A stretch of 9,491 nt of DNA from positions 1 through 9,491 of the forward strand of contig JADYZK010000177.1 in assembly GCA_020853175.1 (NCBI GenBank), written 5' to 3'. Within the stretch, counting starts at the first letter, position 1; each line of letters begins with the position of its first letter. The notes beneath the pieces are model-generated. The model was not told the origin of the DNA, ran no database searches, and worked only from the letters and a program-made list of their open reading frames with translations. This stretch comes from Bacteroidales bacterium. GTDB lineage: Bacteria; Bacteroidota; Bacteroidia; Bacteroidales; F082. The position numbers and the translations under genes were made by a program. This document shows positions 1 to 5,315 of the stretch, one piece after another.

Positions 1-344
1 AGTTCTTGAATATCAGGTAGCTCGGCAATACAAGGTGGGCACCAAGTGGCCCAAAAGTTGAGAAAAATGGTTTGTCCGGCAAAGGCGCTGAAATCAACGG
101 TCTTGCCTTGATCATCGGTGAGCGACCATTGAAGGGTCGAAAGGTTTACAGCCGTTTGGTTGTCGGGGGCAATGGTTTTGGGCGAAAAGGCCATGATGCC
201 TGCAAAAAAGGCACTGATTTCCTTGCGGCTGGCAGGAATCAACATCCCAATCACCAAAAGCACGAAAATTAAATCGGATATTTTGCTGAACCAACCTTTG
301 GTGGTCCAATATTTTTTCCAGCGTTGGCGAAAATAATCTGTCAT
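1..344 (-). CDS. TlpA/ResA-family membrane-anchored thioredoxin (partial, C-terminus beyond left edge)
   Basis: This is the N-terminal 114 codons of a thiol-disulfide oxidoreductase; the reading frame runs off the window edge. The ATG is at 342-344. A single hydrophobic segment at about residues 22-38 (core LIFVLLVIGMLIPA), preceded by a basic N-terminus, should anchor the protein in the inner membrane with the rest in the periplasm. A thioredoxin-like domain begins near residue 70. It carries the motif FLNFWATWCPPC, with the redox cysteines at 102 and 105, followed by AELPDIQEL. WCPPC is the usual active site of TlpA, ResA and related reductases, which keep periplasmic thiols reduced for cytochrome c maturation or similar tasks. 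The start lies 10 bases after the stop of the upstream gene, so the two are probably co-transcribed. The specific partner is unknown. The fold assignment is secure; the role is inferred. Confidence 0.9.
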   Translation of the reverse strand, partial: MTDYFRQRWKKYWTTKGWFSKISDLIFVLLVIGMLIPASRKEISAFFAGIMAFSPKTIAPDNQTAVNLSTLQWSLTDDQGKTVDFSAFAGQTIFLNFWATWCPPCIAELPDIQE

Positions 345-354
345 TAAAAATGTA

Positions 355-789
355 TTAACTGTTGTTTTCAGGCAAAATGTCAGGTTTTTTTTGGAGAGCT
401 ACCAATTCGGCACGCTTGTCCAACAATTGGTCAATTTCAGCTTCAGTAAGGCCAGGATTTCGCAATTGTGCGTCAATGTCGGCAATGCTTTCTACGTTGG
501 TATTGGTAGTAGTAATTATCTCAACATCAAATACTTCAGGTTCGTCGAGTTCTTCGCGCAGCTGCTTAATGAACATGGAAATCATCTGCTTGACCGGCTC
601 GTTCATTTGGCCCATCATTTCAAAGGAAATCTTATCTTTCATCAGCTCATAGTTTTTTAAAAACATGCGCATTTGTTCAATTTGCATACTGTTAATGCCG
701 GGTATCTCATCCATAGGATGCTTCTCCATCAGTTTGTTAAACAACCTGAAGAGCTCATCTATCTGTTTTTTAAATTCTTCGTTTTCCAT
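355..789 (-). CDS. small hydrophilic protein of unknown function, 144 aa
   Basis: I do not recognise a family. I chose the ATG at 789 (MENEEFKKQIDELF); the frame stays open to a TTG at 822, which would add 11 residues, but there is no reason to prefer it. The protein has no signal peptide or membrane segment, so it is probably cytoplasmic. It is rich in Met, Glu, Lys and Asp and looks mostly helical. An N-terminal amphipathic stretch (about residues 1-30), a Met-rich middle and a C-terminal helix with NPGLTEAEIDQLLDKRAEL are visible. A Thr/Asn-rich linker (TTTNTNVES) separates the halves. It sits 59 bases after the UPF0316 gene and 10 bases before the thioredoxin gene, all on one strand, which suggests a three-gene operon. 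No promoter box is seen in the 59-base gap. Its role cannot be inferred from context. Confidence 0.75.
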   Translation of the reverse strand: MENEEFKKQIDELFRLFNKLMEKHPMDEIPGINSMQIEQMRMFLKNYELMKDKISFEMMGQMNEPVKQMISMFIKQLREELDEPEVFDVEIITTTNTNVESIADIDAQLRNPGLTEAEIDQLLDKRAELVALQKKPDILPENNS

Positions 790-848
790 AACTTTATCAA
801 TGTTATTGGTGTCATACAACAATCATGCAAAAGCTGTTTTCACTGCCA

Positions 849-1448
849 TTACTTCCTCAATTGGCTTCCGGCAAGTAAACCTGTGAACAGATTGTTGCGT
901 TTTTGAACGTTTTTAAAATGGCCCTCATTTACCTTTTGAACCTCTTCAACAGTATAAAAAGCATTGGGGTTGTGCGTGTTGATGATGTTTAAGGCATCTT
1001 TGAGGTCTTTCTTTTTCACGATGCTAAAAAGAATTTTTACCGGCCCTAACTTCCCTTCGGCATCAATACTGGTGACCCCGTAATTGGCTTCGCGCAAATG
1101 GGTCATCAGTCCGGTAGTATCGTTTTTGGGAATGATTCGGATGACCACAGTGCCGATGGACATTTTTTCGACGATGAGAATGCCGATGTAATTGCCGGCA
1201 GCAAATCCGGCCCCATAACCAATGTAGGACATGAAATTATCCAACTGCTGCATGATTTGACCGATGGCCAGTAACCATATAATCACTTCGAGGAATCCCA
1301 GAATAGGGGCGAGGTTTTTCATTCCGCGCGAAACGAAAATCAGCCTTATGGTGCCAATAGTGACGTCTAAGATTCGGGCAAAGGCGATCAGCAACGGGAG
1401 CACTACCCAGTTGTACACTTCGGCGTTAAAATATTCTTGTAACAACAT
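849..1448 (-). CDS. UPF0316 family membrane protein (DUF5698 + DUF2179), 199 aa
   Basis: An N-terminal membrane part holds three hydrophobic segments at about residues 14-34, 46-63 and 72-94, with the conserved-looking pieces ARILDVTIGTIRLIFVSRG and GFLEVIIWLLAIGQI. This matches the DUF5698 region of the UPF0316 family. The soluble C-terminal part (about 100-175) is a DUF2179-type domain, with VVIRIIPKN, a helix, then LREANYGVTSIDAEGKLGPVKILFSIVKKKDL. DUF2179 also occurs at the C-terminus of YitT-family membrane proteins and is thought to be a small alpha/beta sensing or binding domain. The biochemical function of the family is not established. The length (199 aa) is a little above a typical UPF0316 protein. 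The ATG at 1446-1448 is preceded by an A-rich leader. It is the first gene of the likely operon, with a -7 box 30 bases upstream. Family assignment is strong; function unknown. Confidence 0.88.
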   Translation of the reverse strand: MLLQEYFNAEVYNWVVLPLLIAFARILDVTIGTIRLIFVSRGMKNLAPILGFLEVIIWLLAIGQIMQQLDNFMSYIGYGAGFAAGNYIGILIVEKMSIGTVVIRIIPKNDTTGLMTHLREANYGVTSIDAEGKLGPVKILFSIVKKKDLKDALNIINTHNPNAFYTVEEVQKVNEGHFKNVQKRNNLFTGLLAGSQLRK

Positions 1449-1477
1449 TTTTTTGTTTTATCATCAAAGGTGAGATG

Positions 1478-1485
1478 CAAAGTTA
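1478..1485 (-). promoter_or_regulatory. Bacteroidota -7 promoter box for the UPF0316 operon
   Basis: On the minus strand this reads TAACTTTG, a perfect match to the Bacteroidota -7 consensus TAnnTTTG. It lies 29 bases upstream of the UPF0316 start codon. I see no clean TTTG at the usual -33 distance, so only half of the promoter is supported. Confidence 0.5.
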
Positions 1486-1592
1486 CTAATTTTCAAGGCT
1501 ATGAGCGAGTAGGAAGCACAATGCAACTGTTTTTTAGGTTCGGAGAAAGGCGTTTTGTATTTTAAATCAAGCTTTTGCGGTGCTGATCTTTT

Positions 1593-1600
1593 TATCTTTG
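1593..1600 (+). promoter_or_regulatory. Bacteroidota -7 promoter box for the cysteate synthase gene
   Basis: TATCTTTG matches TAnnTTTG exactly and ends 21 bases before the ATG at 1622. A TTTTG at 1573-1577 could be the -33 element, but the 15-base spacer is shorter than usual. Together with the minus-strand box at 1478-1485 it makes the 1449-1621 interval a divergent promoter region. The expected transcript start is about 1605-1608, giving a very short leader. Confidence 0.5.
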
Positions 1601-1621
1601 CCGCCTTAAAGCAAACTGAAA

Positions 1622-2929
1622 ATGGACATCTTTTTTGAGCCTACGCGCTACCGACTGAAATCTGTGGCCACCGGAAAAATATTTGACGACACGGGCTGGC
1701 TGCTCGACGCCCCGGGCGAAAACGCGGCCACTTTGGTGAGGGCCGAATATGCCATCAAGCAACTGCGTTTGCATCCCGAGCAATGGGGATTGTATCGCTT
1801 CGCTGATTGGCTTCCGGTGAATAAAATGTTGGCAGGCTCATCGGCTCCAATTACATACAAAAGTGATGCTATGGCAGCACATCTTGGATTGGAGCAACTC
1901 TATATCACTTTTAGCGGCTATTGGCCTGAAAAAAAAGCCGCCATGACCACCTGTTCTTTTAAAGAAACGGAAGCCTATTCGGTTTGTGGCCGTATGGATG
2001 AAACCATGACCAACAACGTGCTTGTGGTGGCATCGGCGGGCAATACGGCGAGGGCTTTTGCCAAAGTGTGTTCCGATAATCACATTCCACTGATGCTGTG
2101 CGTGCCGTTTGACAACCTCAACGCGCTTTGGTTTGACCAGCCGTTGAACGCTTGTGTGCAGTTGGTGTGTACGCCCAAAGGGAGCGACTATTTTGATGCC
2201 ATTCATGTTTCAAATCTAATCAGTTCATTGGATGGTTTTTATGCCGAAGGCGGCGCCAAAAATATTGCACGGCGCGATGGCATGGCCACCACGATGCTTT
2301 CGGCCACCACTTTTATTGGTCGCATTCCTGATTATTATTTTCAGGCAGTAGGCAGCGGAACAGGCGCTATTGCCGCCTGGGAAGCCAATTTACGTTTGCT
2401 GGCTGATGGACGTTTTGGCAACCGGAAAATGAAGTTGATGGTGTCGCAAAACATTCCATTTCAGCCTATTTATGAAGCTTGGAAAGCCGGTTCGCGTGCC
2501 ATGTTGCCTTATAGCGACGACGATGCCCGCGCCCATGTTGAAACCATTGATGCCAAGGTGTTGAGCAACCGTAGGCCGCCGTATCCTGTTGTTGGTGGTT
2601 TGTTTGATGCCCTGCAAGACACCCAAGGTGAAGTGCTGTTGGTTGACAATACCTCGGCGCGTGCTGCCGCCATTTTGTTTGAAGAATTGGAAGGGATTGA
2701 CATCCATCCGGCGGCAGCCGTGGCCGTAGCTTCGTTGATGCAGACGGTGAAATCTGGCGACCTTCCGTCCGATGCTGTTGTCATGCTCAACATCACGGGT
2801 GGTGGCGAAGCGCGTTTTAAAGCCGAACACGAGCTTTTTTATTTGAAACCTGCTCTTGTCCTTCAGGCCGATGCTTCTGTGGAAGAGGTGAGAAAAGCAG
2901 TGGCGAAGTTGTCGTGGACAGGCTGTTGA
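1622..2929 (+). CDS. cysteate synthase-like PLP enzyme (threonine synthase superfamily), 435 aa
   Basis: This is a fold-type II PLP enzyme. Cysteate synthases make L-cysteate from O-phosphoserine and sulfite; in Bacteroidota cysteate feeds capnine/sulfonolipid synthesis. Visible motifs: TCSFKE at 111-116 with the likely Schiff-base lysine K114; the SAGNT substrate loop at 138-142; and the PLP phosphate loop GSGTGA at 244-249. Stretches that I recall from the cysteate synthase branch (TIGR03844), not ordinary ThrC, are FADWLP (60-65), PITYKS (76-81), FSGYWPEK (97-104), NRRPPYPVVGG (316-326), EGIDIHPAAAVAVASL (357-372) and NITGGG (390-395). The archaeal enzymes begin with a Cys-containing zinc-ribbon-like segment; here the matching region (YRLKSVATGKIFDDTG) has no cysteine. 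The gene stands alone on the plus strand with its own promoter box. The alternative is a divergent threonine synthase; I favour cysteate synthase from these motifs, by memory and not by alignment. Confidence 0.82.
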   Translation: MDIFFEPTRYRLKSVATGKIFDDTGWLLDAPGENAATLVRAEYAIKQLRLHPEQWGLYRFADWLPVNKMLAGSSAPITYKSDAMAAHLGLEQLYITFSGYWPEKKAAMTTCSFKETEAYSVCGRMDETMTNNVLVVASAGNTARAFAKVCSDNHIPLMLCVPFDNLNALWFDQPLNACVQLVCTPKGSDYFDAIHVSNLISSLDGFYAEGGAKNIARRDGMATTMLSATTFIGRIPDYYFQAVGSGTGAIAAWEANLRLLADGRFGNRKMKLMVSQNIPFQPIYEAWKAGSRAMLPYSDDDARAHVETIDAKVLSNRRPPYPVVGGLFDALQDTQGEVLLVDNTSARAAAILFEELEGIDIHPAAAVAVASLMQTVKSGDLPSDAVVMLNITGGGEARFKAEHELFYLKPALVLQADASVEEVRKAVAKLSWTGC

Positions 2930-2939
2930 CCCGTTGTTT

Positions 2940-3013
2940 CAAACAAAAAATTATTCCTTGTTTGGATTTTGTTTTCAGCATCATCTCCATTTTTATTGGA
3001 GAAATGATATCAC
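2940..3013 (+). terminator. possible terminator region between convergent genes (two hairpins)
   Basis: Two inverted repeats lie between the stop codons at 2929 and 3024. The first is CAAACAA (2940-2946) with TTGTTTG (2958-2964), followed by a T-rich run GATTTTGTTTT. The second is ATCATCTCCA (2980-2989) with TGGAGA (2997-3002) and, after a two-base bulge, TGAT (3005-3008), followed by ATCACTTTTATT. Both have T-rich 3' flanks on the plus strand only, so they best serve the cysteate synthase gene. Neither is GC-rich, so the call is tentative. Confidence 0.4.
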
Positions 3014-3023
3014 TTTTATTTGC

Positions 3024-4478
3024 TTAAACTTTGATCAAGCGCACAAAAACTTTGATCCCTGTTTCGGACATTAAACTCACCAGATAGATTCCTGTTGGTA
3101 AATGTCGAACATCAAAAAAACGACAGTTTTCCACACTTTGTCTTGAAACACTTCCTCCTTTCATATCAAATATTTCTACGGTAGTCCAACACCCTGAACG
3201 ATCACTAACCATCACTCTATTTGTAGCAGGATTTGGAATCAGCGTTATCTGGGATGGTCTGGATAAGACCTTGGTTTGTCCAACAATTACACCTTCTGCG
3301 TCAAATCGAACCAAAACAATGTCGTTTCTGATATTGTAAAGAAAACGCGGGTCGTAATTTTGAACTTTTCCTGTAGCAATGCATCCACCATCTGTAAATG
3401 CAATGACATCATTTAGTATATAAGCCCGGATACCATCACCATAACTGGCAACATTTACCTTTTCGAAAGTGGTATCGAGCTTGTTAATCATCAGATATGA
3501 AGGGATACCCGGAGATGCGTTTTTCGTGCCTGCAAGTAAAAAGCCATCTTTAATCACCTTGAAAGTGGAAAAAAAATCAGCAGTATCAACTGCACCAAAA
3601 TGAACAATAGGAAACACATTTCCATCCAGTCCTATCGGTACAACCGCAGGATCCAAGTCAAAGTTAGGGCTATCCACCTGATATCTTCCACCTGCATAAA
3701 ATGTACTGTCATTTAAAAATCCAAAACTGCGCAGCGTGAAATTATTTAAATTAGACACTTCAACCATCTTATTTAGAGTAAAATCAGAGTTCAGAATGGT
3801 AATATTATCCGAGCTGTATTGTGCATATTTCCCTTGGTTACCAAACGAAACAATATCGAACCGGGGTAATGCGCTGGAATCCTCCACAAAATTTAACAGC
3901 TCGCCCATGGGAGAAAACTCCATATAGAAATACTGTCGCATGCCTGTGTCCGGATTTTCGGGATACCATCCAAACTGCACCAGGTTGCCCATTTTGTTCG
4001 CCCTTGGAGGGAATAAACCTTCATTCACCTCACTATTTCCAATTATTGTTTCTTTAACTATCTCCAAATCATCATTCAGCCATGCCATATACATCTGGTA
4101 ATCACCACTTATAGAGTCGTATGCGGTACCCGAGACCACGATGACGTTGTCAATAAGCCTGAGCATACCATATAAGCGTAGCCCGTAACCTTGAAAGGGA
4201 GGAAACATAACACTATCAAATGGCCTAAAATCTACGGTCATTTTGTAAAGGATGTCTGTATATCCATAGTAGAACGTGATATTGGCATCAGATTTAGCCG
4301 GCTCTCCTTTGACTGTATGAAAAAGAAAAATACTTTCGTTCAACAGTATAAGACTCAGTCCTTCTTGATCAAGGCTGGATGAAGTTTTGAATTCAGTCGT
4401 GGCTATTGCTTGACTATAAATGACCGAATTTATTAATAAGCCAATAGTGAGAAACAAAAGACGCTTTAAACTAAGCAT
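3024..4478 (-). CDS. secreted protein with type IX secretion C-terminal sorting domain, 484 aa
   Basis: A Sec signal peptide is visible: MLSLKRLLFLTIGLLINSVIYSQA, shown here as basic MLSLKR, a hydrophobic core to about residue 20, and a likely cut after YSQA. The last 74 residues (411-484) form a typical type A sorting domain: LIPNPATNRV, then VEIFDMKGG, then LPTGIYLVSL and the final VFVRLIKV. This tail directs export through the type IX system and is normally cleaved on surface attachment. Two cysteines inside the tail (430 and 452) are unusual for this domain. The 380-residue body is beta-rich with repeated units such as DGFLLAGTKN, DSTFYAGGRY and GGCIATGKVQ, suggesting a beta-propeller or delta-60-like repeat fold; no catalytic motif is evident. 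The gene starts 18 bases after the stop of the orphan ORF, with no promoter box between. Cargo status is strong; function is unknown. Confidence 0.9.
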   Translation of the reverse strand: MLSLKRLLFLTIGLLINSVIYSQAIATTEFKTSSSLDQEGLSLILLNESIFLFHTVKGEPAKSDANITFYYGYTDILYKMTVDFRPFDSVMFPPFQGYGLRLYGMLRLIDNVIVVSGTAYDSISGDYQMYMAWLNDDLEIVKETIIGNSEVNEGLFPPRANKMGNLVQFGWYPENPDTGMRQYFYMEFSPMGELLNFVEDSSALPRFDIVSFGNQGKYAQYSSDNITILNSDFTLNKMVEVSNLNNFTLRSFGFLNDSTFYAGGRYQVDSPNFDLDPAVVPIGLDGNVFPIVHFGAVDTADFFSTFKVIKDGFLLAGTKNASPGIPSYLMINKLDTTFEKVNVASYGDGIRAYILNDVIAFTDGGCIATGKVQNYDPRFLYNIRNDIVLVRFDAEGVIVGQTKVLSRPSQITLIPNPATNRVMVSDRSGCWTTVEIFDMKGGSVSRQSVENCRFFDVRHLPTGIYLVSLMSETGIKVFVRLIKV

Positions 4479-4496
4479 GATACAAGTTTTTAACGA

Positions 4497-4883
4497 TTAT
4501 TCTTCAGGCGGATTATAATATACTTTCTTGTAAATAAAAAAATCAATAACGTGTTGAAACCAAAGTTTATTTGTCCATTGTGAATCGGGTGAAGGCCCAA
4601 TAGTATTTCCGGTATTAAAACAATACCAGTGAAAATACCCAATTATTAAATCATCAAATGCAACTATAGGGTTGTTTTCATCAATTAGTTGTTTAGAACT
4701 TAATAAATATTGATTTAATTGTTGTGAGTTCATCCAATAAGATTCACATGAACCATAACCCCAAAACAATTTTGAATTTGCAACACCTGGTGCAATATAT
4801 GCAGATTTAGTAAAATGGCTCACAAGTACTAGTGTATAAATGACTTTTAAATAAAAGGGAATTGAAGCGTTCATGGCAGCCAT
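4497..4883 (-). CDS. orphan hypothetical protein, about 128 aa
   Basis: I do not recognise a family. The frame is open back to a TAG at 4908-4910; the first ATG is at 4883 and a second, equally plausible one is at 4874 (MNASIPFYLK). The N-terminus has a hydrophobic stretch (IPFYLKVIYTLVLVSHF) that may be a signal peptide or a single membrane helix, with KSAYIAPG after it. The rest is rich in Trp, Tyr and Phe (YFHWYCFNTGN, SQWTNKLWFQHVIDFFIYKK) and ends in NPPEE. The gene is very AT-rich: 4681-4740 has 13 G/C in 60 bases, whereas 2521-2580 in the cysteate synthase gene has 36 in 60. That contrast suggests a recently acquired or lineage-specific gene. A promoter box lies about 130 bases upstream and the type IX cargo gene follows after 18 bases, so both may share one transcript. 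Confidence 0.6.
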   Translation of the reverse strand: MAAMNASIPFYLKVIYTLVLVSHFTKSAYIAPGVANSKLFWGYGSCESYWMNSQQLNQYLLSSKQLIDENNPIVAFDDLIIGYFHWYCFNTGNTIGPSPDSQWTNKLWFQHVIDFFIYKKVYYNPPEE

Positions 4884-4905
4884 ACATATGCCCAACAGAT
4901 TTAAC

Positions 4906-4955
4906 GCCTACGTGCCGTCGCTCGGCTGTGTTTGCCCCGTAAACTTTCGGCAGGC
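4906..4955. repeat. GC-rich imperfect inverted repeat in the leader of the orphan ORF
   Basis: This 50-base block has 32 G/C, while 4981-5040 next to it has 14 in 60. Its ends are complementary: GCCT...GCCG at 4906-4917 pairs with CGGCAGGC at 4948-4955, leaving a four-base bulge (ACGT). Smaller nested inverted pieces occur inside (GCCG with CGGC at 4914-4926; CCG with CGG at 4937-4950). A direct repeat CTACGTG occurs at 4908-4914 and again at 4968-4974, exactly 60 bases apart. The block would be transcribed as a structured leader of the orphan gene. It could be one copy of a dispersed intergenic repeat, but a single window cannot show that. Confidence 0.45.
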
Positions 4956-5009
4956 TTAAAACATTGACTACGTGTGCCATAGTCTGTTTATATTTATGTC
5001 GTAATAATA

Positions 5010-5039
5010 CAAATATAGTTTGCAAAAAGCAAGCAAAAA
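5010..5039 (-). promoter_or_regulatory. promoter for the orphan ORF / type IX cargo pair
   Basis: On the minus strand, TTTTTG at 5034-5039 is followed after 16 bases by TATATTTG at 5010-5017, a perfect TAnnTTTG -7 box with a recognisable -33 element. Transcription would start near 5003, giving a leader of about 120 bases before the orphan ATG at 4883. This is the most complete promoter in the window. Confidence 0.6.
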
Positions 5040-5177
5040 TGAAGTTTTAATTTTGGTTTTTAGTGCCGGAAATACTGAAGCGCTTTAATGGCAAAAAAGA
5101 GGCTTGTTATTAAGAAATGGTCTAAAATACAAAGGAATTATTGATGAGATTTGGGTATGTTCTGGAGGGTTTAAACC
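5018..5177. other. non-coding stretch without a convincing gene
   Basis: Apart from the promoter's upstream half, this interval holds no convincing gene. The plus strand has an ATG-less open stretch ending at the terminator that includes YKGIIDEIWV (5128-5157), which resembles the end of a LamG-type jelly-roll domain, and an 18-codon ORF at 5088-5144. Both are too short to call. The following 5216-5315, up to the GH63 stop, is AT-rich and I see nothing in it. Confidence 0.4.
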
Positions 5178-5215
5178 AAAAACTCCCGTTGGCTTTGGCC
5201 GGCAGGAGTTTTTTT
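5178..5215 (-). terminator. strong intrinsic terminator hairpin downstream of the GH63 gene
   Basis: AAAAACTCC (5178-5186) pairs with GGAGTTTTT (5205-5213), then after one C:A mismatch GTTGGC (5188-5193) pairs with GCCGGC (5198-5203, two G:T pairs) around the loop TTTG. The minus-strand copy ends in five T and would stop GH63 transcription about 100 bases past its stop codon. The plus-strand copy ends in seven T, so the element can work in both directions and also shields the orphan promoter from GH63 read-through. Confidence 0.8.
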
Positions 5216-5315
5216 GATTAGAAATCAATTATCTCAAAGCTTCAAAAAATTGAATAAAGCGATTGTAAATCATATATAAACCTAAATCATAATGTATTCA
5301 AATTCAATACTATAA

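Noticed and set aside
72..272. Plus-strand ORF of 66 codons near the left edge
   Set aside because: It is antisense to the thioredoxin gene, whose WCPPC active site and membrane anchor are plain on the other strand.
1838..2206. Minus-strand ORF of 122 codons inside the cysteate synthase gene
   Set aside because: It is His/Arg-rich shadow coding opposite a gene with clear motifs and has no recognisable domain.
2390..2830. Minus-strand ORF of 146 codons inside the cysteate synthase gene
   Set aside because: It lies wholly opposite the conserved C-terminal part of that gene and shows the same low-quality composition.
1622..2929. Plain threonine synthase (ThrC) annotation
   Set aside because: The PLP motifs are shared, but the WLP, GYWPE, NRRPPYP and EGIDIHPAAAV segments fit the cysteate synthase branch better. 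It remains the main alternative.
4897..5010. Integron attC site at the GC-rich inverted repeat
   Set aside because: ATTTAAC next to the block fits one core-site consensus (RYYYAAC), but the matching GTTRRRY at the other end is missing, so the pair that defines attC is not present.
5088..5144. Short plus-strand ORF MAKKRLVIKKWSKIQRNY
   Set aside because: Only 18 codons, with no promoter or ribosome-binding signal and no family resemblance.
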